A stretch of 64,000 nucleotides of DNA from the NCBI GenBank assembly GCA_030762895.1, contig CM061066.1:121860552-121924551 (forward strand). The letters are read 5' to 3'. The position numbers were made by a program, and so were the translations under genes. The stretch is from Sophora flavescens. Its lineage: Eukaryota; Streptophyta; Magnoliopsida; Fabales; Fabaceae. Below are positions 1 to 11,325 of the stretch, in pieces (position 1 is the first letter of the stretch; the number at the start of each line of letters is the position of its first letter). The notes under the pieces are model-generated. The model searched no databases. It worked only from the letters and a program-made list of their open reading frames with translations, and was not told the DNA's origin.

Positions 1-841
1 GAAGCAGTGAAGAAGCTTCATGGTCGACTCTTAGAAGGTGAAAATTTATTTGTCAAATGGGCCAGGTTTGAGAAAGTAGAAGACAGATTCAGGGAAACAA
101 CCAAGCTCAAATGAGGAATCCAGGAAGACAAATAAGGGAGGAACCGAGGATAGATTATAGACCAAAGTTGGATGGGTTCAGAGACCATAGAACTTTTAGA
201 GAAGTGCTGTTACAACCAAAAGAAAACTCCAAAAAGAAGTGGATGCCAAAGCAGAGGAAGGAGGCAGAGGCAACAACAGAGACAAAGAATACCCAGGGAC
301 CACACATCAGGAGAGTGAAAGCAAAACTGTGTGAAGAAAACATGCAATGGTTAGCAAGAAGCATGATTGTGGAGACCAGTACTGCAATGAAGACAGAGGC
401 TATAAAAGAAAATCTGGTAGGTAGATGGGCGAAACAAATCGAGGTCCGAGACTTAGGAACCTTTAAGTTCATTATAACCTTTGAATCTAAGGAGGAGATG
501 GAATCAATTCTGGGTAAGAAGGAGGAAGCAGTAGGAGAAGAAGTAATAGCCATTAGAAAATGGAATGAAGAGGAATGTTGTAACAAAAGATATGTGTGGG
601 TAGAGGTTTATGGTATTGCACCACAGGCTTGGTGCAAGGACAATATGGAGAAGGTGGTGGAACCCATTGGAGATGTATTATGGATCAACAAAAGCACCTA
701 GGAAGGAAAATCAATGGCATCTGCAAAGATCCTTATTCAAACAGAAGCAATGCCTTTCTTAAAAGATCACATGTGGTTAGAAGTGGAGAACAAAAATTTT
801 GAGATCTATGTCAAGGAGTTGGAGTGCTATGATGAATGGAT
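1..841 (+). pseudogene. LINE ORF1, 5' segment (RRM end and DUF4283-like domain)
   Basis: The first 110 bases encode the end of an RRM-like fold (EAVKKLHGRLLEGENLFVKW). The next reading frame (111-701) encodes a basic linker followed by a DUF4283-like nucleic-acid-binding domain with the typical WVEVYGIAPQAW motif near residue 165. A stop at about 699-701 is followed in the same frame by MASAKILIQTEA and WLEVENKNFEIYV, which continue the domain, so this stop is a decay mutation. The segment ends at the TSD (TGGAT, 837-841) of element A. ORF1 proteins of this class bind LINE RNA. Family assignment rests on motif recognition, not on a search. Confidence 0.75.
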
Positions 842-2200
842 TGAAATAGACAACTATAAACACGAGAAGGGGGGTTGAATTGTGTTTATCAGAAATTAAA
901 ACGAAGTTGAAAACTTTTCGCACACAGAAGCTAGGTTCAGACAAGTGTGAAAACACTCCACAGACAGGTGACCTGTCTGTTGTGATTTTAACAGAAAAAC
1001 ACACAAGCACACAACTTGAAAACAAGTTTGATATTCACACTTTAACCCCTTTAGTTAGAAAGCATATAATATAATCAAAGCAACTAAAGAGTTTAAGGGA
1101 AGAGATATTAACACAGCTATTTATCCTGGTTCACTCTTTAATACAAAGAGCTACGTCCGGTCCTTGGCAGCACCAAGTTTTATCCACTATAACTGATCAG
1201 GTTACAGGCTCCAAGTATTGTTTGCACACCTAGCCTCTTCAGGCTCCAAGACAAGTATTCCTTGCTCACCTAGCCTCTTCAGGCCCACTCAAGTTTGTTT
1301 GAGAAGTTTGTTTGTAATAAATACAATCAGACAGACAGTTCTTTCACTAACACTCGGAGAGTGGATTAAATGTAAGCTTAGGAAAGACTGCGTAATAACT
1401 TCAAATGATTGAAGAGTAAAGATTGAAAGAATGAAGAAATAAATGCGCAGAGTAATGGCTCTTTAATGCTATGTGTTCTATTTCTTCATCTTCAATTACT
1501 TTTGTATTTATAGCCTTCAAGCATTTAAGATCCGTCAGAGACATTCCTTCAAATGTTGACTTCAAGCAGAGCTCCATTAAATGCAATAGAGGGCAGCCAT
1601 TAATGCAATAGGAATGTTGGTTGTACTCTAACACGAAGGATCGTGGCTTTATGCATCGTGCAGTAGCCAAATCAGAGTTGTGGAGAATGCTTTTGTACTT
1701 TGCAGAGCACAATTCCCTTTTTGTGTAATAACCAAGAGTACTAGGGAATAAAGCATGTTCAAAACATTCTTTAGCTAGACTTCATCTCTGATTTCCTAGG
1801 TTGCTTGTGAGAATGACTTCTGTCTTTTCTTGATAAACATGAAACGAAGAAAGAGAGAGCTTCAGAGTCTTCTGTATAAGGGGACAACTTCCAAAAGCTC
1901 TTTGTACTTGAGTCCTTCATTGAAGAACCACAGACAAGTATAAGAACTTATCAAAAGACAAGTTGAAACTTCAGTGCAGAAAGTCAATATCCTAGTCAGC
2001 AGACAGGTTGACTTTTGCTTCTTCAGACAGGTGGTCATCTATGTCGGCAGACAGGTAAGAAAGTGACTTCTTACTGTTTTGAACTGCACACTGGATAGAC
2101 AGGTTAGCAACCAATATAAAGGTTAATTAAATCATTAACAAATGTTTAGTTTTCATCAAAACTTAGGGAAATGCATATCAGACATTTTAGAGACTTAACT
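842..2200 (-). repeat. Element A 3' LTR (full length, about 1.36 kb)
   Basis: It begins TGAAATAGACAAC (the U5 end on the - strand) and ends AGACTTAAC, where the expected terminal CA is mutated (CTTAACT). The U3 part at about 1930-2110 carries several copies of a CAGACAGGT-type motif. Compared with the 5' LTR it keeps an internal stretch of about 850 bases that the other copy lacks. Confidence 0.9.
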
Positions 2201-2620
2201 AACTTCCCCTTTTTGATGATGACAAACATTCAGATGATTTAATGAACCTTAGAAAATATCAACAGGAGAGATAACAGGATTCAGACAAGTTGAAATTTTC
2301 TTAACTGGAAAGGTTGTGCAAACAAGTGCACTTAGGTTCAATTTATATTTAGGATTACTTTAAGACAACACAGTATTAGAGTTATACACACGATCATTTA
2401 ATTCATAAACAGAGATGCACTCAGAGACAAATTCCAATTTTACTTGACTTTACTTAGTCATCATTAATCATCTTAACTTTATTTTCTCCCCCTTTTGTCA
2501 ATAGCAAAAAGGAAACAATCAAGAGACAGAGAAGTAAAAGATAGTAAAGATAAGAGATAAAAAGTATTCATTTCATTCATCATAAGCTTTTCAGTACAGG
2601 GCAGATTTTACAATCAAAAA
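2201..2620 (-). other. Element A polypurine tract and 3' non-coding stretch
   Basis: Next to the 3' LTR, the - strand reads CATCATCAAAAAGGGGAAGT, a purine-rich tract in the position of the plus-strand primer. A second purine block (GACAAAAGGGGGAG) lies at about 2485-2500. No coding potential was seen in this stretch, which separates ORF3 from the LTR. Confidence 0.6.
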
Positions 2621-4709
2621 CTACCTAGGCTGACTAAAAAGTAAAAACAGAGATTCAACTCTCTTTTCTAACAGCATCCTAGCATGCCTCTCTTCATCCA
2701 GCTGTTTTCTGGTTTCCTCTAGCTGAGCCTGAAACAGGTTGAAGCTGTGTAAATCCACCATCTGAGGAGTGAGGCTTCTACAGTCGGATATGTCAAACCA
2801 GCAGACTGGTCTGAGTGCTAAGGCAAAGCTAAGACAGGGGGTGCCTTGGGCACAGAGAAATATGAGGAGATACGGGGGAAGACACATTGATGAAGGGTTC
2901 TACAGTAGAAGGGAAGAAAGGCTAGTTTAAACAGAGGTCTAATTCTGACAAAGTCAGTATCAAGGGATGAGAATACCCAAGAAAGTCTCTCAAACATAGA
3001 CAGACGGATGACTCTTATCTGGATAGGAGGTGGAAGAGGTTGTTTGGCTTGGACAGATGGAGGTAGAGGTAACAAGGAATCTATATAAGCAAAGAAAGAA
3101 TTTGAACCTGTAACTAATAAAAAGAAATACCTAGATCTACCAGGTAACATTACAACAGAGGCAGGATAGTGAGTCCTTGCCAATGTTCTAATGAACAAGA
3201 CAATAAGGGGATAAAAGAAAATCTCCCTACATGGGTTCAAGATACCTTGATGAGAGGGGGAAGATGGTGCATAAGGAATGAATGGAAGGATCAACTGATT
3301 TTTTGACAGATTCAGCTTCTTCCTTAACAGAGGAAGGGTCAGAGAGTCAACCTCAGGGTGGACAATTGTCTGTGTCCCAACAGACAGGTCTTCAGCAGTT
3401 GCAGCAGTAACTTCAATCTCTGTAGCTTGATCTTTTGCAGGAACTTCTATCCTTTCAGCATATGCCACAGAAGGCACTGGGTAGCCAGACCTTCTCTTTC
3501 TGGGAAGGAGTCCCAAATCGAGAGTCTTCTTCTACTTAGGTATCTCTAAGGGTTTTGTCATCTGATCCCCCTGAGCAGGTGCTCCCTCTTTGCTAGGTGC
3601 AGACTCCACTTGTCTGAGCTTGGCAAAAGTCTTCACCAGCCTTCTCTTCTTGCTGGGCTGTGCAGACTCGGCTTCTGATGCCTCAGCACCCCCTATCTTC
3701 CTCTTGGGAGAGGGTTTCTTCAGCTTGAACCTTAGAGGCTCAACTGTCTCAGCAGTCTCAACAGAGACTGATGACTTCTCTAAGGCAGGCCTCTGGTCCT
3801 GTCTGGCCACTTTTCCAGCAGGCTTCCAGATCCTATCAGAGATGGGTATCTCTGAATCATCAGTGGAGACCATTGGTTCTTCTTTCAGTTTCTGCTCAGC
3901 AGCAGGCTGATTCTTCTTGTTCTTGTCTTCCTCCTCATCTTACAGAGGAATACCTTCTATGTTCATCATAGATAAGTTCTTCATGTCAATAGGAAAGGAC
4001 ATGTCTATGAAGTGTCCGTCACCAGGAACAAACAGCTTGTTCTTGAAGAGTCTTGTCAGCAGCATTCCATAGGGGTAGGTCTGCATGTTGGTCCTCTTGA
4101 TAAGGGATTCAAGATAGATGTAGATGAGGTCATTGATGTCCACCTTGATCTTATGAATCAAGTGGTACAGGGCAAACCTGTCCATCTTGGTTACACTATC
4201 CCTTGAAACTTTCCTTGGCATCATGCATTCCTGCAATAGCTTGTGCATGAATTACACTTCACCACTATGTTAACTGGCTTTATATTCTCAGCATTGGAGA
4301 CACCATACAGAGCAATGTTAACATTCTCTGTTCCCACCTGATCCTCCCACTTAGGCTTGAAAGCAACTCCAATCCTAGGGCATTTTGTGACGAGTTCCAG
4401 AGAGCTGATGGGAAATAGGAGAGTTGTATCCATCACTCGAGCACGAAAGATCTTGGTTCCATCAATAGTGCTGGTGAGGACCACAGCACTTGTCCATAAG
4501 TCTCTAACAAACTTGGGATGAACCAGATCCTTTAGGTTAAAGAAGGAGGTCCACTTGGAGTATTCCAACTCCTCTGTGACATCCATTCCCCACTTTTTCA
4601 TTTGTTGGAGGTCCACAGTTTAGCTAGCCAAGATCTTCTCAACATCTGAGAGTCTCATGTTATACTTATCAACAATTTCTTTTGAATAAATGTGCTTTGA
4701 GGGTGCCAT
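2621..4709 (-). pseudogene. Element A ORF3 (extra ORF between pol and 3' LTR, env-position)
   Basis: A protein-like reading runs on the - strand from an ATG at 4709 (MAPSKHIYSKEIV) to a stop at 2621, broken into at least four pieces (4616-4221, 4248-3940, 3873-3532, 3516-2621). The N-terminal half contains LVHPKFVRDLWTS and TKCPRIG, which resemble the plant retroelement-associated domain often called putative plant transposon protein. The middle has basic clusters (KPSPKRKIGG, PSKKRRLV) that could be nuclear localisation signals. The C-terminus is a predicted coiled coil (QAQLEETRKQLDEERHARML). SIRE1-type elements carry an env-like ORF here, but I see no convincing signal peptide or fusion segment. 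Function is unknown. Confidence 0.55.
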
Positions 4710-5136
4710 TTCAGAGAGAAGAAATTTCTAGGGTTCGAAAGCTTAGAAGGGTTTTGCAGAGAAAGAGACGAAGACGAAGAGATTTTAGGGATTGAAAGCG
4801 TAAATGTTGAACCTTTCTGACTCTTTACCTTTTATAGTCATTAAGTCAGTAGAGAGAAATAAAACATTTTTAATTTTAAAATGGCACGATTTTCGTGGGG
4901 AACTGCAATACCCACTTTAGACATTATGAAAGCATGGTTTCGAGATTAAAACTATCGTGCACATGATTAGCTTCAGATTAATAAATGGTATTAAATAATT
5001 AATAACCGCTTTACCAAAAACTTTTGAGTTCAAGCATTATGACTCATCAGGATCAGACAAGTAACATAGACAGGTGATATAACAACATAAGACAGGTAGC
5101 ATAGACATGTTAATTATCATATATGTCATTCAACAA
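4710..5136 (-). other. Element A spacer between RNase H and ORF3
   Basis: This AT-rich stretch inside element A shows no coding potential on either strand. It probably carried the leader for the downstream ORF3. A few CAGACAGGT-like motifs similar to those of the A LTR occur near 5060-5100. Confidence 0.4.
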
Positions 5137-6682
5137 TGCAATGCATGTTTAGATTGTCTCTAATAAATAAAAACCGTTCTTCTGCTAATGGTTTAGTGAA
5201 AATATCAGTCCATTGATTTTCAGTTTTAACAAACTTAATATCAAAGATACCTTTCCGAACATAATCCCTTATAAATTGATGTTTGATTTCAATATGCTTA
5301 ACCTTATAATGCTGAATTGGATTTTTGGTTAAGCATATGGCACTAGAATTATCACACCACGCAGATATATTATGCTCATAAATAGAGTAATCCTCAAGTT
5401 GATGTTTTACCCATAAGAGTTGAGAGCAACAACTAGCAGCTGAGATGTATTCTGCCTTAGTACATAAGACAATAGTTGTTTGCCTTTTGCTTGATCAGGA
5501 GACTAAGCTTGCTCCAATGAAGTGACATCCTCCACTGGTGCTTTTTCTTTATATTCTGTCTCCAACAAAATCAGCATCACAGAATCCCACTAATCTATAT
5601 TCTTTTGATCTCAGATACAACAAGCCAAGATTAATAGTTCCAAGTAAATATCTAAATATTCTTTTAACAGCTTTAAGATGAGATTCTCTTGGGTCAGATT
5701 GGAATCTAGCACACATACAGACACTAAACTGAATGTCAAGTCTGCTTGAGGTTAAGTATAGTAGAGAGCCAATCATACCTCTGTAGACAGTTTTGTCTAC
5801 CTTTTTACCTTCATCATCTTTGCTTAGTTTTGAATTGGGTTGCATGGGAGTTTTCATGAGTTTAGCACTATCCATCTTGTACTTTTTAAGTATCTCCTTG
5901 ATATATTTTTTTTGATGGATGTAGATTCCATCATTTGTCTGTTTGATTTGTAATCTAATGAAGAACTTTAATTCTCCCATCATGCTCATCTCAAATTCTG
6001 CTTGCATTAGCTTGGAAAATTCCTTGCACAGCTTTTCATTAGTTGCTCCAAAAATAATATCATCAACATATATTTGGACTATAATGAAATTCTCTTTAGA
6101 ACTTTTCTTAAACAATGTAGTATCTACTTGTCCTCTAGTAAAGCCATTATGCATGAGAAAAGAACTAAGTCTATCATACCATGCTCTAGGTGCTTGTTTC
6201 AAACCATATAATGCCTTTTTAAGTTTGAAAACATGATCTGGTTTATCAGTATCTTCAAAACCAGGGGGTTGTTTAACATACACTTCTTCTTCAATTATAC
6301 AATTTAGAAAAGCACTTTTTACATCCATTTGAAAAAGGGTGATTTGGTGTTGTGCAGCATATGACATTAGTATGCGGATAGCTTCTATTCTAACTACAAG
6401 TGCAAAGGTTTCAGTATAATCAATACCTTCTTGTTGGTTATAGCCTTGGGCTACTAACCTTGCCTTATTTATGACAACTTTGCCATCCTCATCCAATTTG
6501 TTTTTGAAGACCCATCTTGTTCCAATGACAGATTTGTTTTTGGGTTTGGAGATAAGTGTTCAGACATCATTTCTGGTGAACTGGTTGAATTCTTCTTGCA
6601 TAGAAAGAATCCAGCTTTCATCCTCAAAAGCTTCTTCAATGCATTTTGGCTCTATTTCTGATATAAAGGCCACATTGCTTGA
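5137..6682 (-). pseudogene. Element A pol: reverse transcriptase and RNase H
   Basis: The copia reverse transcriptase is readable on the - strand: the leader of the domain (GTRWVFKNKLDEDGK), KARLVAQGYNQQEG, FQMDVKSAFLN, LYGLKQAPRAWY and the catalytic IYVDDIIFGA. The linker (TPMQPNSKLSKDD) and RNase H (FCDADFVGD, then ISAWCDNSSAICL and the IFTKPLAEERF end) follow. Stops interrupt the protein near 6560 (before the W of DVWTL), at about 5547, and within the SS-KRQTT segment. The catalytic YVDD is intact, so decay is by a few point mutations. Confidence 0.9.
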
Positions 6683-8230
6683 TTATCTTAAAGTAGATCT
6701 GGTTCTTACTCCTTCGGAGGGATTTCCAATAATAAGATCCTTAGGATGATGAGTTTTGAACTTCCAGTCCCTTTTGAGATCATCATCAAGATCTTGACTT
6801 GTCTGCTGACTTGTGTGCTCCACATGTCTGTCTGGCTCTTTTATTTCAAGACCTGCAAGATCATCTTCTAGATCTGATAATTCCTTATCCGTTCTTAAAC
6901 CATCATTGAACTTAACATGAACAGATTCTTCAATAACAGAAGTTCTGGAATTATAAATTCTAAAGGCTTTAGACATTTCAGAATATCCTACAAAGATACC
7001 TTTATCTACTTTAGAATCAAACTTTCCAAGTTGATCCTTAGTATTCAGAATGAAGCATTCATAACCAAATGCATGATAATAAGATATGTTGGGGCTTTTA
7101 CCTAAGCACAATTCATAAGGTGTCTTCTTTAGAAAAGGCATAATAAGTATTCTGTTTTGTACATAACATGCAGTGTTTACTGCTTCTACCCAGAAGTACT
7201 TAGGGAGATTATTCTCATTGAGCATAGATCTTGCCATCTCTTGCAGAGATCTGTTCTTTCTCTCAACCACTCCATTTTGTTATGGAGTTCTAGGTGTAGA
7301 GAAATTGTGAGATATCCCATTCTCCTCACAGAATTGTCTAAACTAATCATTTTCAAATCCCCCCTACCACCACACCCCCCATGGTCACTTCTAAGGGTAG
7401 AGATACAGAAACCATATTCATTTTATACTCTTTTGCAGAATACTAAGAAAGCCTTAAAAGACTCATCCTTGTGGGTTAAGAAGAGTACCCATGTAAATCT
7501 AGAGTAGTCATCAACTATGACAAATCCATAATTTCTTCCAGCTAGGCTAGCAACACTAACTGGTCCAAACAGATCCATGTGTAACAACTGAAGAGGTCTA
7601 GAGGTTGATACTTGGTTTTTAGTTTTGTAACTTAATTTTATCTCTTTACCTCTTTGACATGCATCACACAGGACATCAATCTTAAAACTAACATTAGGCA
7701 ATCTTCTCACAAGGTTATCCTTTTTCAGTTTAGAAATTAGTTTCATACTAGCATGTCCTAGTTTCTTATGGCATAACCAGCTTTCATCCTCTTTAGACAT
7801 CAGGCAGGTTAAACTTTGATCTGAGAGATCAGCCAATTCAATCTTATATAGATTTTGTTGCCTTTTAGCTGAAAAGAGGGTTTTGCCACTAAAGTCTTTA
7901 ACTATGCATAGATCCTTGGTAAAGGAGACATCAAATCCATTGTCACATAAATGACTTATGCTAAGAAAATTGTGTCTTAATCCTTCAACCATAAGAACAT
8001 TAGATATAGAGGGAAGAGGGGGTTTACCACCAATAGTACTAATTCCTATAACCTTCTCTTTCTGATTACCTCCAAAGGCAACATGTCCTCTTTTCTTAAG
8101 TTGGAGGTCTAGGAACATAGACCTTTCTCCTGTCATGTGTCGCGAGCAACCATTGTCCAGGTACCAGTAGTGGTGTTTTCTTGTCCTATTAAGGACATCT
8201 GCAACAGAAATTATTTGGTCTTTAGATACC
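6683..8230 (-). pseudogene. Element A pol: protease and integrase
   Basis: The protease active site reads YLDNGCSRHMTGE, so the canonical D-S-G triad is D-N-G here (Ser to Asn, codon at 8152-8154); element B keeps DSG. The GAG-pre-integrase zinc region is present (WLCHKKLGHASMKLI, then CDACQRGKE). The first integrase aspartate is in LLHMDLFGPVS. The frame breaks around 7280-7430, and reading resumes at MVERKNRSLQEMARSM (7270), which is just past the catalytic Glu region. The C-terminal part (KGIFVGYSE, then FNDGLRTDKELSDL) runs to a stop at about 6683. Integrase inserts cDNA into target DNA; this copy is inactive. Confidence 0.88.
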
Positions 8231-8244
8231 CATAATATTCTGGG

Positions 8245-9912
8245 TCATTTTCTGTTAGTTCTAAGAGTCTGTAAAGACTTCCTTCTCTTCTTATGGATAC
8301 ACTTAGACATAACATGTCCAGTTTTTCCACAGAAGTTAAAGGCATGTATGGATTTAATTATTGTTGACTTAACAGACACTTTAGAAGTTTTAGTTGATAC
8401 TTTATGATGTGTCTGATGGACATATCCAATACCTTCTTTGTTAAGGGAGTGTCTCTGACAGCCAAGCAGCTTAGTCAGATTGTCTCTGCCATTAACAAAT
8501 TTGGCAAGATCAGAAGTGAGTTCTTCAACTTTCTGTTGAAGTTTTTTAACTTCATCAGATTGTGATGTTTCACTTGAGATATTAGCTTCATCAGACTTTT
8601 CAATCTTCATCTCACTGTTCTTTTTAGCCAGCTTCTCACACTCTTGAGATTTCTTCTTATGCTCATTAAGGAGCTTTGCATGCTCTCTCTTGAGGGATTT
8701 GAAGGCCTTAGATAAGTAGTTGGATTCCTCCAGCAACTCCTCATAGGCATCAATTAATTCCTCATAGTCAGGATGTACCTCATTATCTGAATCTGAGTCA
8801 GTGTTGGCCATCACACAGAGATTAGCTTCTTCCTCTGTCTCTTCATCAGAAGATGTTGACTCCAGATCCTCCCAAGTAGCCATAATCCCTTTCTTCTTCT
8901 TTTTGAAGAACTTCTTAAAAGGGGCTTTCTTGAGTTGAGGACATTCAACTTTGATGTGTCCAGGCTTCTTGCACTCATAGCAGACAATTGAACTCTTGTC
9001 TGTTGAAGTGGATTCTTTGAAGTTCTTATCCTTGTTGAACCTTCTGAATGACTTATTCCTTTTGAACTTATTTTTCTGTAAAAGAAGCTTTATCTTTCTT
9101 GTTAGGAGAGATAACTCTTCATCACTTTCAGAATCCTCGGGTTCAGACAAGTCAGTATCACTGGATGACTCGTCTGCCTCCAGAGCTTTGGAAGCTTTTG
9201 CTGACTTCTGATCAGCCTTCAGAGCAATTGACTTGCCCTTCTTTGTTGCAATTTCATCTCCAAGTTCTTGCTCATGAACAGTGAATGTACCAAGAAGTTC
9301 ATCCATAGTCAAGATAGTGAGATCCTTGGCTTGAGAAATAGCGGTGACCAAAGGTCTCCACTGCTTAGGTAGACTTATTAGTATTTTTCCATCCTTCTCA
9401 GCATTAGTATTAATTTTGCCAACATATTTTAGGCCAATGATGATAGTTTGGAATCTTCCTATCATCTGAGCAACATATTCTCCTTCCTCCATGAGAAATA
9501 ATTCATACTTTCTGACAAGTATTGTAATATTTGATTTTTTAACTTTGGTTGTTCCTTCATGTGTGACAGCTAAAGTATCACATATTTCTTTAGCAGAATC
9601 ACAAGCACAAATTTTTTCAAATTCTTCACGACTGAGAGTCCAAATGATGTTGTATCTAGCTTTGTGATTCAGCTCCCATTTTGTCTATTATGCAGGGGTC
9701 GACTGAGCTTTTGGCTTGTCAGTGTTGTCATCATTTTGAGGAATGAATGGACCATCGGTGATGACATCCCAGAGATCAGAGTTTGTAGATAGAATGAACC
9801 ATTGAAATCTATCTTTCCAATAGTTGTAGTTTTCTCCATTGAAGAATGGAGGTCTGGTTAGGGAAGCTCCTTCAGTCTGGTGACTCCCACTTGAACTAGC
9901 TCCAGCAGTCAT
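8245..9912 (-). pseudogene. Element A gag
   Basis: The gag starts with MTAGASSSGSHQTEG and has the copia-type N-terminal domain (GENYNYWKDRFQWFI). After residue 74 two consecutive stops (TAA TAG, about 9683-9688) interrupt it; the same frame resumes and is open from 9492 to 8245 (IGRFQTIIIGLKYVG, KDLTILTMDELLG, an acidic region and a long coiled coil). The first zinc knuckle (CYECKKPGHIKVEC) is complete. The second reads FNFCGKTGHVMSKC, so its first Cys is lost. Element B has the identical TAA at the same codon. Confidence 0.88.
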
Positions 9913-9966
9913 GTCTATTCTTCGGGACCTTTACCTCTACACTGTTAGATGCTCAACCCAGAGGCT

Positions 9967-9980
9967 GAGCTCTGATACCA
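9967..9980 (-). other. Element A primer binding site (tRNA-Met type)
   Basis: The - strand reads TGGTATCAGAGCTC two bases inside the 5' LTR end. This matches the usual plant copia primer site complementary to initiator tRNA-Met. It fixes the element orientation and the right LTR as the 5' LTR. Confidence 0.9.
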
Positions 9981-9982
9981 AC

Positions 9983-10487
9983 TGAAATAGACAACTATAA
10001 ACACGAGAAGGGGGGTTGAATTGTGTTTATCATAAATTAAAATGAAGTTGAAAACTTTTTGCACACAGAAGCTAGGTTCAGACAAGTGTGAAAACACTCT
10101 ACAGACAGGTGACCTGTCTGTTGTGATTTTAACAGAAAAACACACAAGCACACAACTTGAAAAAAAGTTTGATATTCACACTTTAACCCCTTTAGTTAGA
10201 AAGCAGATAATATAATAAAAAAACTAAAGAGTTTAAGGGAAGAGAGATTAACACAACTATTTATCATGGTTCACTCTTTAACACAAAGTGCTACGTCCAG
10301 TCCTTGACAACATCAAGTTTTATCCACTATAGCTGATCAGGTTACAGACTCCAAGTATTGTTTGCACATCTAACATCTTCAGGCTCCAAGACAAGTATTC
10401 TTTGCTCACCTAGCCTCTTCATTAACAAATGTTTATTTTTCATCAAAACTTAGGGAAATGCACATCAGACATTTTAGAGACTTAACA
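9983..10487 (-). repeat. Element A 5' LTR, internally deleted (505 bp)
   Basis: It has the same ends as 842-2200 (TGAAATAGAC...CTTAACA), but sequence jumps from CTAGCCTCTTC directly to ATTAACAAATG, removing about 850 bases present in the partner LTR. Both breakpoints end in TC, so 2-bp microhomology is visible. The deletion removes most of U3 and probably the promoter. Confidence 0.9.
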
Positions 10488-10492
10488 TGGAT

Positions 10493-11285
10493 TCCCAAGG
10501 AAACAAGGAATTCCCCAGTTCTGGACAGCCCTGCGTGCAGTTTCGTCCCCGCGACAGCCATGGACGAAGCAGCCAGTGCTCCAATCGAAGAAGATGATGA
10601 GGTGGCAAGACAATTGACTATTTCCCATGTTGCATTAATTGAAAATGGGTTGGAGAAAGAAAAGGTAGGAATTGAAGTAGGTGGGACAAATTTCAAGAGC
10701 CATTACGGTGGATGGATGGGGAATGATGATGCTGCCAATGAAATGTTTAATGCACAACGGTCAGATGAAGAATTTTTAGGGGTGGATTCACATAATGACA
10801 AAATTTGGGAATTAATGGAAATCGAAGGCTCTTTGACCAAAACAGCAGAAGCCCGGGTTAGTTATGACTTGGATCGGGAGAGAGAAATAATAAATCAATT
10901 AAGGAAAACACGAAATGGGCCACCTGGTATTTGCAATAAGGGCCCAAAATCAAGTGATGATCTAAATGGAAGGGCTGATAGGCTAAACCAACCCTCAAAC
11001 ACCAGAAAAGGCCAAAATAAAAACCCGTTGAAGGAAAGGAACAAAAGAGGCAAGAACCAGAAGGTGAGTGCAGCAAAGGGAATAGGAGAAAACGGCTCTA
11101 ACCTCCATGAAATCTATAGCTCGAATGATGAACACAGTGTTGATGAAAGTGAAGCTCATAGAACTATGGAGATTGGGAAAGAGTTGGGAATGATACCACG
11201 CAACGAGGAGGAGGCAACTCAGAAACTCGTTAATCTGAGAAGGAGTTATAGGAAAAGGACTCAGAACTCTTTGAGAGAATTGTGA
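10493..11285 (+). pseudogene. LINE ORF1, 3' segment
   Basis: This continues ORF1 after element A. It is a low-complexity hydrophilic C-terminal region with acidic and basic blocks (EEDDEVARQ, KNPLKERNKRGKNQK) and ends at NSLREL with a stop at 11285. No zinc knuckle was found. The end lies about 40 bases upstream of the ORF2 start, the usual close spacing of plant L1 ORFs. The segment looks less damaged than ORF2. Confidence 0.65.
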
Positions 11286-11325
11286 GTATCGACCTAGGTA
11301 TGGGGTTCCTTTAAATAGTTTAATT

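Larger units (their letters stand above)
842..10487 (-). mobile_element. Element A: SIRE/Maximus-like Ty1-copia retrotransposon
   Basis: It is bounded by TG...CA LTRs and a perfect 5-bp TSD, TGGAT, at 837-841 and 10488-10492. Read on the - strand, the order is 5' LTR (9983-10487), tRNA-Met PBS (9967-9980), gag, protease, integrase, reverse transcriptase, RNase H, an extra ORF3, a purine tract and the 3' LTR (842-2200). This order, with an ORF between pol and the 3' LTR, is that of SIRE-type copia elements. It is closely related in sequence to element B further along the window. All ORFs carry stops or frameshifts, so it cannot be autonomous now. It inserted into LINE ORF1. Confidence 0.93.

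Noticed and set aside
155..586. 143-codon - strand frame opposite LINE ORF1
   Set aside because: It mirrors the coding LINE frame, and its hydrophobic content is a by-product of the opposite strand.
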